From Chitinophaga terrae (ex Kim and Jung 2007) (lineage in GTDB: Bacteria; Bacteroidota; Bacteroidia; Chitinophagales; Chitinophagaceae), in the NCBI RefSeq assembly GCF_900107795.1, contig NZ_FNRL01000017.1, forward strand, positions 79,939 to 143,938: a stretch of DNA of 64,000 bases. Reading direction: 5' to 3'. Under the pieces are notes generated by a model that saw only the letters and a list, made by a program, of their open reading frames with translations, did no database searches and was not told where the DNA came from. Each line of letters starts with the position of its first letter. Position 1 is the stretch's first letter. The position numbers and the translations under genes are program-made. This document shows, one piece after another, positions 25,664-33,756 of this stretch.

Positions 25664-27568
25664 TTAGTTTCCTCTTTCAAACATCCTTGCCAGGTCTGTC
25701 AGCTTGAAGGAGATAAAAGTGAATTTACCTCCTGGCGCTACGTTAGGCATGCTGCAGGCAAAGAGTTCATCTATAATATTTTGCATCTCGCGGGCGGAGA
25801 GGATCTTGCCGGCGGGGATAGCGTTGTTGCGGGCCATTGACCTTATCAGTTGTTCGCGGCGGTTTACTTTCAGTTCAGCGCTGAAGTGCTTGAACTGTTC
25901 CAGGAGGTTTTCTATGGTAGCCTGGTCGTTGCCGTTGCGGATATCGGCCGGGGTGCCTCTTACAACAAACGTGTTGTTGCCGAAAGGTTCCAGGTCGTAC
26001 CCGAGCGTTTGCAGGTCTGGCAGCATTTCGTTGATGATGGCTGCATCTGCGGGCGGTAACTGCAAGGTTTGAGGGAACAGGCTTTGCTGGGTTGAAATAG
26101 GCATTTCCTGGAGGGCGCGTTGATAGCGTTCATACAGGATCCTTTCGTGAGCGGCCTGTTGATCTATCAGGATGAAGCCTGATTTGATCTGGGAAAGAAT
26201 ATATTGTTGATGTACCTGTACGGGTACTTTCTGATCGTTGGCGGTATCTTGCCAGCGTTCATCAATTACAGAGGCAGTGGCCTGCGGCTGGGTTGTTTGG
26301 GTGTTATCGTCTTCGTCGTCGTCATCGTCGGGGATGACAGGAGAGATGGTAACATAACTTTCGTTGTTGGAGGAGGCGCTCTCGTAGAGGTCTTTCCAGT
26401 GTTTCAGGTTACTGCTGCTGCTGCTTTTATCGATCATGTGGGCCTGGTTGGCCTGGGTGAACGATTTATATAGCGGGCTGTTGGTAGATTCTCTTTGTTG
26501 TTCGGCTGTAAATGGTTTGCTTACGGCGTCGAGGGCCTGGATGTTGGGGTCCAGGTCAAAATCCAGGGTTGCGGTAACGCTGAATTGAGCCAGTGAGTGT
26601 TTAACGGCAGATTGGATAAAGGCGTACATCAGTTTTTCGTCATCGAACTTGATCTCTTGTTTGGTAGGATGAACGTTGATGTCGACATGTTCCGGGTTTA
26701 CGTCGATAAACAGTACATAGAGCGGGAAACTATCTGTTGGGATGATGTCGGCGAATGCGTTCATGACAGCATGGTTCAGATAGGAGCTCTTGATGAAACG
26801 GTTATTGACGAAGAAGAATTGATCGCCCCTGGTTTTTTTGGCTGTTTCGGGTTTACCAACGAATCCGTAAACGTTCATGTAGTCGGTAGTTTCCTTTACG
26901 CTTACCAGTTTGGCGTTATAATGCTGGCCCAGGATGGCAACGATCCTTTGTTTGAGGGAACCTTTTTCGAGGTAGAAGATCTGTTGGTTGTTGCTGGTCA
27001 GTGAAAACTGGAGTTGAGGGAATGCCATTGCCACGCGGATGAATTCATCCACGATATGCCTCATTTCGGCGGTATTGCTTTTGAGGAAGTTGCGTCTGGC
27101 GGGTACGTTGAAGAACAGGTTCTTCATGGCGATACTGGTGCCTTCGGCAGTTTGGCAGGGTTCCTGCTTTTTTACGAAGCTGTTGTCGATTTCCACGTAG
27201 GTGCCGATATCGGTTCCTTTTTTGCGGGTTTTCAGTTCTACCTGGGAAACGGCAGCAATAGAGGCGAGTGCTTCGCCTCTGAAACCCATTGTGGTGATCT
27301 GGAACAGATCTTCTATAGATTTTATTTTGGAGGTAGCATGGCGTTCAAAACACATTCTTGCATCTGTTTCGCTCATTCCGCCCCCATTATCGATTACCTG
27401 TACAAGTTCTTTACCGGCATCTTTAATAATCAGTTGAATTTCGGTTGCACCGGCATCTACCGCATTTTCCAGTAATTCTTTCACTGCCGACGCAGGCCTT
27501 TGGATTACTTCACCTGCAGCTATCTGGTTCGCTATGTTATCTGGTAATAAATTGATGATATCCGCCAC
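25664..27568 (-). CDS. mutL: DNA mismatch repair protein MutL
   Basis: A 634-residue MutL. The GHKL ATPase motifs are intact: ELLENAVDAGATEI, DNGGGM and TMGFRGEALASI. The linker (about residues 360-450) is low-complexity with an acidic DDDDDEDD run. The C-terminal dimer/endonuclease domain has DQQAAHERILYE at 469-480, where the metal-binding consensus is DQHA-x2-E-x4-E; the His is Gln here. The second motif is CSMPNVAPGGKF near the end. The gene is monocistronic, facing the kinase. Confidence 0.95.
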   Translation of the reverse strand: MADIINLLPDNIANQIAAGEVIQRPASAVKELLENAVDAGATEIQLIIKDAGKELVQVIDNGGGMSETDARMCFERHATSKIKSIEDLFQITTMGFRGEALASIAAVSQVELKTRKKGTDIGTYVEIDNSFVKKQEPCQTAEGTSIAMKNLFFNVPARRNFLKSNTAEMRHIVDEFIRVAMAFPQLQFSLTSNNQQIFYLEKGSLKQRIVAILGQHYNAKLVSVKETTDYMNVYGFVGKPETAKKTRGDQFFFVNNRFIKSSYLNHAVMNAFADIIPTDSFPLYVLFIDVNPEHVDINVHPTKQEIKFDDEKLMYAFIQSAVKHSLAQFSVTATLDFDLDPNIQALDAVSKPFTAEQQRESTNSPLYKSFTQANQAHMIDKSSSSSNLKHWKDLYESASSNNESYVTISPVIPDDDDDEDDNTQTTQPQATASVIDERWQDTANDQKVPVQVHQQYILSQIKSGFILIDQQAAHERILYERYQRALQEMPISTQQSLFPQTLQLPPADAAIINEMLPDLQTLGYDLEPFGNNTFVVRGTPADIRNGNDQATIENLLEQFKHFSAELKVNRREQLIRSMARNNAIPAGKILSAREMQNIIDELFACSMPNVAPGGKFTFISFKLTDLARMFERGN

Positions 27569-27900
27569 TTATTAGCCTTTTGCGGTAAAGTTAACAATTT
27601 ATATGCAGTTGCTCGCTGATGATTATCAGGGAGTTTTAAACAAAAAATCAACGTGTTTTGTTAATTACGTCCCTGATTTGCAGTAAATAACAATCCGTGA
27701 AGCATATTCATACGTATTTTAAATATGTGAAAAAAGATACACCTGGCCAACGAAATAATACAACGATAGTGTTAATTAGAAGTTAACGAATCAAAATTAT
27801 CCATATGTAGGAACCGAATCCGATAATTTTGACTGTCATGACAGATATAGAAACAGATACCAACTTTATTACCATGAAAAATCGGTGAAAACAAAATTCA
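27569..27900. promoter_or_regulatory. Divergent mutL/msrB control region with two palindromes
   Basis: No gene was seen in these 332 bases. TCAAAATTATC (27791-27801) is repeated inverted as GATAATTTTGA (27822-27832), directly followed by the perfect palindrome CTGTCATGACAG (27833-27844), 57 bases before msrB. Both neighbouring genes start here, so a terminator is not expected, and regulator binding or leader structure is more likely. Confidence 0.55.
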
Positions 27901-28398
27901 ATGGAAGATGAAAAAAAGAAGGGAGATATATACTCCCGAACAGATGCCAACAAAGTGAGGTTGTCGGACGAGGAGTGGAAAAAATTGCTTCCCAAAGAGG
28001 TTTATCACATTGCAAGAGAGAAAGGTACAGAATGGGCGTTCACAGGAAAATATTGGAACAACAAGGAAAAGGGAACCTATTATTGCGCTGCTTGCGGGAA
28101 TCCATTATTTGAGTCAGACACTAAATTCGAGAGCAGTTGCGGCTGGCCAAGCTTCTTTCAGCCTTTACACAAATCAAGTGTGATCTATGCCCCGGACAAC
28201 AGCCACGGAATGCACCGTACAGAAGTGCTTTGCGGAAGATGTAATGCACATTTGGGCCACGTATTTGATGACGGACCGCCGCCAACAGGATTACGGTATT
28301 GTATCAACTCAGTAATCATGGACTTTGAAGCTGCCAAAGACAAGGATCAGCAATACCAGCAAAAAAACAACGAAAATCAAGAAAAGGACATGCAATAG
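27901..28398 (+). CDS. msrB: Peptide-methionine (R)-S-oxide reductase MsrB
   Basis: A 165-residue MsrB that reduces the R form of methionine sulfoxide in proteins. The zinc-binding CxxC pairs are C62/C65 (CAACG) and C111/C114 (CGRC). The catalytic Cys is C134 in RYCINSV, and the GWPSF and HRTEV motifs are present. There is no signal peptide, so it acts in the cytoplasm. The C-terminal tail is Lys/Gln/Asn-rich and non-conserved. The paired palindromes upstream may control its expression. Confidence 0.96.
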   Translation: MEDEKKKGDIYSRTDANKVRLSDEEWKKLLPKEVYHIAREKGTEWAFTGKYWNNKEKGTYYCAACGNPLFESDTKFESSCGWPSFFQPLHKSSVIYAPDNSHGMHRTEVLCGRCNAHLGHVFDDGPPPTGLRYCINSVIMDFEAAKDKDQQYQQKNNENQEKDMQ

Positions 28399-28486
28399 CC
28401 AACCTGATTTGCCGACTGATTGCCAACACACTGTGAGGGTTTGACCAATAAAAAGCGTAAATTTATTATCATAATGCCCCACAGTC

Positions 28487-29503
28487 ATGAAAGTATTAAA
28501 AACGCTTGCCTGGATAATAGGAATAGTTCTCTTCATAGTTATAGTATTGATTTTAGCTGCGCCAACCAACCTGCATGTGGAGCGTACCACGGAGATCGAT
28601 GCCCCCGCAACCATTGTATGGAATGATATCGTTAAGTTCGAGAAGTTCAATAAATGGAACACCTGGAAGCAAATGGATCCCTCGGCGGAATTCACCATTA
28701 ACGGGGATGATGGCACTGTAGGCGCAGTTGATAACTGGCACGGTAAAAAAATAGGAGACGGAAAACTTCAGCACCTGGAACTAATTCCATATCAATCAAT
28801 TGTACAGAAACTGACTTTCATCAAGCCGGTTGCTGCGGAATCTGACGTGTCTTTTCGTTTGTCGGAAGCAGCAGGCAAAACAAAAGTTGTCTGGGCTTTT
28901 ACAACCCATTACGACCGCCCGTACAATATCCTGATCCTTTTTATGAAAGGAGCGCTGGAAAAGGATTTCGACCAGGGGCTGAATAACCTCAAAAGCATGG
29001 CGGAAGCAGAAGCGAAAGGGCCCGGGACGCCAGACGGAGTAGACGTATCTGTAAAAGAAATGGATTATCCTGCTACTACCTATGCTGCCATAAGAAAAAC
29101 AGTCCCTTTAAGTAGGATAACCGACTATTACAGGAAGAGCATGGAAACTTTAAGCCAGCGGGCTCAGGCGGCAAAACTGCAACCGGGCGTGCCTTGCAGC
29201 CTGTTTTTTTCGTGGGATACCGCCGGCAGGAAAACGGATATGGCTTCGGCCATACCTGTGCCTGAAGGAAGCAAAGCGGCAGGAGGATTCGAAATAATTA
29301 CACTCCCTTCAGCCAGGGCTGCATATGCCGATTACTACGGTCCATACACGAAAATAGCGAACGCACATGTAGCCGTGCGCAACTTCATCAAAGATAAAAA
29401 CAGAAAAATAGTGCCTCCTGCAATAGAAATGTATGTGACAGACCCCCAAAAAGAAAAGGATAGCAGCAAATGGCTTACTAAAGTGATCTATTTTATGAAT
29501 TAG
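28487..29503 (+). CDS. Membrane-anchored SRPBCC plus GyrI-like domain protein
   Basis: A 338-residue protein with an N-terminal hydrophobic anchor (about residues 5-25). An SRPBCC (polyketide-cyclase/START-like) ligand-binding domain follows: VERTTEIDAPATIVWNDIVKFEKFNKWNTW. From about residue 185 there is a GyrI-like/AraC effector-binding domain (VKEMDYPATTYAAIRKTVPL... to IEMYVTDP). Both domains bind small hydrophobic molecules; no catalytic site is evident. The combination is common in Bacteroidota but uncharacterised. It is separated from msrB by 88 bases. Confidence 0.8.
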   Translation: MKVLKTLAWIIGIVLFIVIVLILAAPTNLHVERTTEIDAPATIVWNDIVKFEKFNKWNTWKQMDPSAEFTINGDDGTVGAVDNWHGKKIGDGKLQHLELIPYQSIVQKLTFIKPVAAESDVSFRLSEAAGKTKVVWAFTTHYDRPYNILILFMKGALEKDFDQGLNNLKSMAEAEAKGPGTPDGVDVSVKEMDYPATTYAAIRKTVPLSRITDYYRKSMETLSQRAQAAKLQPGVPCSLFFSWDTAGRKTDMASAIPVPEGSKAAGGFEIITLPSARAAYADYYGPYTKIANAHVAVRNFIKDKNRKIVPPAIEMYVTDPQKEKDSSKWLTKVIYFMN

Positions 29504-29560
29504 CAGCGGGAAAAAACAGTGGTAGAAATAGTTAGTTGGCCTGGAAATACAGTAGAGTGC

Positions 29561-29839
29561 TTATTTTTCAGATTTGACCGGGTACCTCGTTGGTTCAAAC
29601 TCAATGATCTCGTACATCGCCAATTGATATTTTTCCAACGGATCTTCACTCATAATCTCTTCTACTTCTTTCCTGCTGGAAGCATTACAAAGGATGACAG
29701 AACCGGATTTAGGCTTTCTTCGACCTGATAAGATAAATCGGCCGCTCTCGAAGTGCTTCTGCAAAAAGGCGGTATGCGCCTCCATATAGTGCTCTACAGC
29801 CGCTACTGGCCGTATATACTGTAGCATGATCAGGAACAT
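29561..29839 (-). CDS. YciI family protein
   Basis: A 92-residue YCII-domain protein. The fold is a dimeric ferredoxin-like alpha/beta barrel with a conserved His/Asp pocket. Visible family elements are the N-terminal beta strand LIMLQYIRP, HTAFLQKHFESGRFILSGRR, and the C-terminal EDPLEKYQLAMYEIIEFEPT. Most members have no known reaction. It stands alone on the minus strand. Confidence 0.85.
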   Translation of the reverse strand: MFLIMLQYIRPVAAVEHYMEAHTAFLQKHFESGRFILSGRRKPKSGSVILCNASSRKEVEEIMSEDPLEKYQLAMYEIIEFEPTRYPVKSEK

Positions 29840-29977
29840 AATGGTTTTTCTATGGTTTTAGTTGTTAGTTTCATAGCGATAGTAATAGTCTTTAAGGTAT
29901 AAACATAAATAGTACCGAAATATTGTATTATGGCATCGGGAAAAAAATACGGGACATATAAGCTACAAAAATATACG

Positions 29978-29985
29978 TACTTTTG
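29978..29985 (+). promoter_or_regulatory. -7 element for the DUF4836 gene
   Basis: TACTTTTG followed by CAC exactly fits the Bacteroidota -7 consensus TAnnTTTG. It lies 75 bases before the start codon. No good -33 element is visible. Confidence 0.5.
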
Positions 29986-30060
29986 CACGATTGAAATACC
30001 ACGATAGTGGGAGTGTCGAATGGGTAGAAGTACCGATTCTAATCAATAATTTAATTCTGT

Positions 30061-31812
30061 ATGATGAAATCAATTTCCAAAGTTTTGTTAACCGCTCTGT
30101 CTGCAGCGGTTATTTTATCTGCCTGTTCTAAAGCCCCGGAAGAGAGTAGATTTATCCCTAAAACTGCAGGGATAGTACTTGAACTCAATGCTAAACAACT
30201 GACCACCAAGCTGGTTACCAATGGTATAACCATGGACAAGTTGTTTGAAGCTGTACAATCAAAAGATACCAGCGACGTCGCTAAAGCCTGGAAAGACGCC
30301 GAAAATTCAGGTGTGGACATGCAAAGCCACTTTTTCCTGTCAGTAGTTGCCCCTCAAGGTCTTGATCAATACGTAAGCGTAACCGCCAGTCTGAAAGATG
30401 CAGCTAAATTTGAAGCCTTCGTGAAAAAAGAAGACAATGCTGCCAATATCCAGACAAAAAATGATTTCAAATATTACTGGAAAGCTGATGATCAATGCAT
30501 CGTCGGCTGGACAAAATCCACCCTGATCCTTATCAAAGGCATAGATACCGACAAATTAAAGAAATATGCCCCTGGTCAACCCGGCATTCCGGCGCCAGAT
30601 GAAGAAGCAGTTGATTCTGCTGTTGCAACCCCTGCTGCCTTAACGCAAACCGATGCTGAAGGGCCATGGGTCGCTGAACTGGATCGCCTCTTCCACCTGA
30701 AAAAAGAAGAATCAGCCGCCTCTGTTGAGCCATTCAACAAACTGCTGAAAGAAAACGCCGATGCAGGCATCTACGCAAATCCTGAAGTGTTCTACAACAG
30801 CCAGACAATGGCCATGGTACCGGTTAACGTAAAGAAACTGATAGAAGGAACCTACTATGTAGCTACCATCAATTTCGAAAACGGTAAGGTTGTAATGGAA
30901 GGAGACAGTTACCTGGGTAAGGAGCTGAAAGAGATCTTCAAAAAATACGGCAGCAAAGAGATCGACTACAGCCTGGTGAAAAAATATCCTGGCGATAATG
31001 TATCCGCCGTTATAGCTTATGCTTTCGATTTCCACATGCTGGGAGACATCATTAAACTGATGAGCCTTGACGGTATGGCAAACATGGGTCTTGCACAATC
31101 CGGCGTAACCCTCGACGATATCCTGGATGCTTTCGAAGGCCAATTGGCTTATGTGGCTTCTGATTTCGCTGTTACTAAACAGGAATCACAGAACATGCCG
31201 GGCAACTTCTCCGAAAAGCCATCTGCTAAATGGATCTTCACTATTAAAGTAGGTAAAAAAGAAGCCTTCGAGAAGATTATGGCTTCTCCTATGATGAAGC
31301 AGACATTCACCAAAGAAGGCGATCACTACGTGATCACTAATCCAATGATGGCTGCTACCGTTCCGCCGGTATCCATCACCGACAAATACATTACCCTGGG
31401 TTCAGACAGCGCCCTGCTGCAAGCTTACCTGGCCGGCAACGGAAACATTAAATTACCGGAAGGCGTAGAAGGTAAACTGAAAGGCAACATGATGAGCGGG
31501 TACGTAAACCTGGAAAAAATCATCGGCAGCATTCCGGATTCGGAACTGGACAGCGATACAAAACCGCTGCTGGCTAAAATTAAAGTACTGTTCCAGGATG
31601 CTTATTTCAGCAATAAAATGAGCGGCAACGACAGGCAGCATGGTGAATTGATCGTTAACTTCAAGAATAAAGAGCAAAATAGCCTTGTTCAGATAGTTAA
31701 TTTCAGCACAGAAGCGGCCAAGGTAATAAAAGCAAAACAAGATAAAGCAAACCAGGCGGTTGATTCTGCCGTAGCTGCTGAGCCTACTGACTCAGTTCAG
31801 ACAGCTCAATAA
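30061..31812 (+). CDS. DUF4836 family lipoprotein
   Basis: A 583-residue lipoprotein with a lipobox at Cys22 (VILSAC) followed by SKAPEESRFIPKTAGIVLELNAKQL, the characteristic beginning of the DUF4836 family found in Bacteroidota. Members are large secreted lipoproteins of unknown role. The middle carries an Ala/Thr/Asp-rich linker (about residues 178-205). Two adjacent ATG codons could start it; the first is used. It has its own promoter-like element and a strong terminator. Confidence 0.88.
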   Translation: MMKSISKVLLTALSAAVILSACSKAPEESRFIPKTAGIVLELNAKQLTTKLVTNGITMDKLFEAVQSKDTSDVAKAWKDAENSGVDMQSHFFLSVVAPQGLDQYVSVTASLKDAAKFEAFVKKEDNAANIQTKNDFKYYWKADDQCIVGWTKSTLILIKGIDTDKLKKYAPGQPGIPAPDEEAVDSAVATPAALTQTDAEGPWVAELDRLFHLKKEESAASVEPFNKLLKENADAGIYANPEVFYNSQTMAMVPVNVKKLIEGTYYVATINFENGKVVMEGDSYLGKELKEIFKKYGSKEIDYSLVKKYPGDNVSAVIAYAFDFHMLGDIIKLMSLDGMANMGLAQSGVTLDDILDAFEGQLAYVASDFAVTKQESQNMPGNFSEKPSAKWIFTIKVGKKEAFEKIMASPMMKQTFTKEGDHYVITNPMMAATVPPVSITDKYITLGSDSALLQAYLAGNGNIKLPEGVEGKLKGNMMSGYVNLEKIIGSIPDSELDSDTKPLLAKIKVLFQDAYFSNKMSGNDRQHGELIVNFKNKEQNSLVQIVNFSTEAAKVIKAKQDKANQAVDSAVAAEPTDSVQTAQ

Positions 31813-31833
31813 TCATAGTTTCTTACCAATAAT

Positions 31834-31897
31834 AATTACGAATTATAGTGTTGTTGAAAAAGATTACTTTACAACACTGTAATTCGTAATTTTTTTG
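31834..31897 (+). terminator. Terminator of the DUF4836 gene
   Basis: A 21-position stem (31834-31854 with 31871-31891), nearly perfect, ends in seven T. The next gene's frame starts within a few bases of it, so that gene must use a promoter inside this segment or depend on read-through. Confidence 0.8.
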
Positions 31898-31902
31898 TGC
31901 AT

Positions 31903-32553
31903 ATGGAGATCCAACTCAGTCAGTTAATGCCAATTCCACTGCGGGATAAATTATCGCAAAGGAAATCGGATATCTGGAATGAAGAAGTTACTTTCAGGCC
32001 CGGCACATTTGTGAAAATCAAAGCTCCATCCGGCTCCGGGAAAACTACTTTGATCCATTATCTCTATAACATCCGCTTCGATTATACAGGACAGATACGT
32101 GTTGATAACAAACCGTGGCCGGATCATTCAAAGAATGAAATAGCCGGTATCCGCCAGCAGCACATCAGCATCATATTCCAGGATTTGAGGTTATTCGGGC
32201 AACTGTCGGCCAGCGAGAATATAGAACTGAAAAGGGTTATGATACCGCAGCCATACTGCTCCGCCGATAAAGTGAAGGAAATGGCGGCAAGGCTGAATGT
32301 TACGCATGTTTTGCAGCAATCCGGCAAAACCCTCTCGTATGGGGAAAGACAAAGGATCGCTATTATCCGCGCACTGTCACAGCCTTTCAAATGGCTGTTA
32401 ATGGACGAACCGTTCAGCCACCTGGATGCAGAAAACGCCCGCCTGGCTGCCGAACTGATAGCCGAAGAATGCAAGTCCCGGCAAGCCGGTTTTATATTGA
32501 CCGACCTGGACGATGATCAGCATTTTGCCTATGATGTAAAACTTCAACTTTAA
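31903..32553 (+). CDS. ABC transporter ATP-binding protein of an FtsX-type exporter
   Basis: A 216-residue ATPase. The Walker A is APSGSGKTT, the Q-loop IIFQDLRLF, the signature LSYGERQRIAI, and the Walker B/D-loop LLMDEPFSHLD. In LolD/MacB-type ATPases a His follows in the sequence VTHD; here the aligned stretch reads LTDLDDD, so the switch His seems to be missing. A GTG at 31897 is possible, but the ATG at 31903 is preferred because the GTG abuts the terminator. The permease gene follows after 12 bases. Confidence 0.88.
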   Translation: MEIQLSQLMPIPLRDKLSQRKSDIWNEEVTFRPGTFVKIKAPSGSGKTTLIHYLYNIRFDYTGQIRVDNKPWPDHSKNEIAGIRQQHISIIFQDLRLFGQLSASENIELKRVMIPQPYCSADKVKEMAARLNVTHVLQQSGKTLSYGERQRIAIIRALSQPFKWLLMDEPFSHLDAENARLAAELIAEECKSRQAGFILTDLDDDQHFAYDVKLQL

Positions 32554-32565
32554 TGAAATTGTAGC

Positions 32566-33756
32566 ATGCGAGAGTTTTTTCGTTTACTCAGAAAGATAAT
32601 CAAAACAGGCGTTGCCAGGTCCCGGTTTGTTATGGCTGCAATTGGGCTGGGAATCGCGATGGTATTGATCCTGGTAGCTATACAGACGTACACAGATTTT
32701 AACCAGCTGTTGTATGGTGCACAGAATCAGAACGAAACAGCCGATTTCCTGGTGATCAATAAACAGATCACCAACGCAATGATGGGGCAGGCCAATAAGA
32801 GCGCTTTTTCCAAAGAAGAGATTGAACAGATCAGCAAACAACCGTTTGTTCAGTCTTTTGGCGTAGTAACTCCCAGCCAGTTTAAAGTAGTGGCCCAGGC
32901 GCCCGGCGACCTGCATTTTGCTACCGATATGTTCTTTGAAGCGGTGCCGGATAGTTTTTTGGATGTGAAGAGCGAGGACTGGAAATGGGAACCGGGAAAC
33001 AATACTATACCGATCATCTTGCCTAACGACTTCCTTAACCTCTACAACTTCGGCTTTTCCCTGAGCCAGGACCTCCCGCAGATCTCACAGGAAACAGTGA
33101 AAGCGCTGCCACTGCAGGTAAATATTTCAGGCAACGGGCGTTCCGATTCCTATATTGGCCGTATCGTCGGGTTTTCTGACCGCATATCTTCCTTCCTGGT
33201 ACCGGCCAGTTTTATGAACTGGGCTAATCAGAAGTATGGCGCAGGACAGGCGGCCGGCACCACAAGGGTGATCGTGAAAACCCCCGATCCATCTAACCCT
33301 AAGCTGGTTAAGTTTTTAAACGATAATGGCTATACGACAAACCTGGATAAACTGAAATTCAGCAAAACCAGGGTGATCGTTCAAACCATTGTATCCGTGG
33401 TTGGATTTTTCGGACTTGTGCTGCTTTTCTTTGCCCTGCTGGTTTTCAGCATGTTTATACAGTTGGTGATAGCTGGTTCAAAAGAAGAGATACAATTGCT
33501 GGTAACGCTGGGAGCGGCGCCCCAACAACTGCAACGCTACCTGCTGAAGCAATTCGTTCCTCTTTATGTAATAATAGGTATAGTATCATTGGTGTTGGTA
33601 GCAGCCTGCCAGTATGCAGCCTCCATCGCATTATCCAGGCACCAGATGCTGGTAGACCCCTGGCCGGGAGTTGGCGTATTTGCGGCAATAGTGCTGATCA
33701 TGCTGCTGGTATACCTGGTTAACTGGCTCACCGTAAAGAAATATGTAAACAACTAG
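32566..33756 (+). CDS. FtsX-like ABC permease
   Basis: A 396-residue permease with one N-terminal helix (about residues 20-40), a large extracytoplasmic domain (about 45-260), and three C-terminal helices. This is the MacB/LolC/FtsX layout of mechanotransmission-type ABC systems that do not import. The motif GSKEEIQLLVTLGAAPQQLQRYLLKQF matches the conserved cytoplasmic loop of FtsX-like proteins. With the preceding ATPase it forms a complete two-gene transporter; lipoprotein or lipid trafficking is a guess. Confidence 0.88.
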   Translation: MREFFRLLRKIIKTGVARSRFVMAAIGLGIAMVLILVAIQTYTDFNQLLYGAQNQNETADFLVINKQITNAMMGQANKSAFSKEEIEQISKQPFVQSFGVVTPSQFKVVAQAPGDLHFATDMFFEAVPDSFLDVKSEDWKWEPGNNTIPIILPNDFLNLYNFGFSLSQDLPQISQETVKALPLQVNISGNGRSDSYIGRIVGFSDRISSFLVPASFMNWANQKYGAGQAAGTTRVIVKTPDPSNPKLVKFLNDNGYTTNLDKLKFSKTRVIVQTIVSVVGFFGLVLLFFALLVFSMFIQLVIAGSKEEIQLLVTLGAAPQQLQRYLLKQFVPLYVIIGIVSLVLVAACQYAASIALSRHQMLVDPWPGVGVFAAIVLIMLLVYLVNWLTVKKYVNN

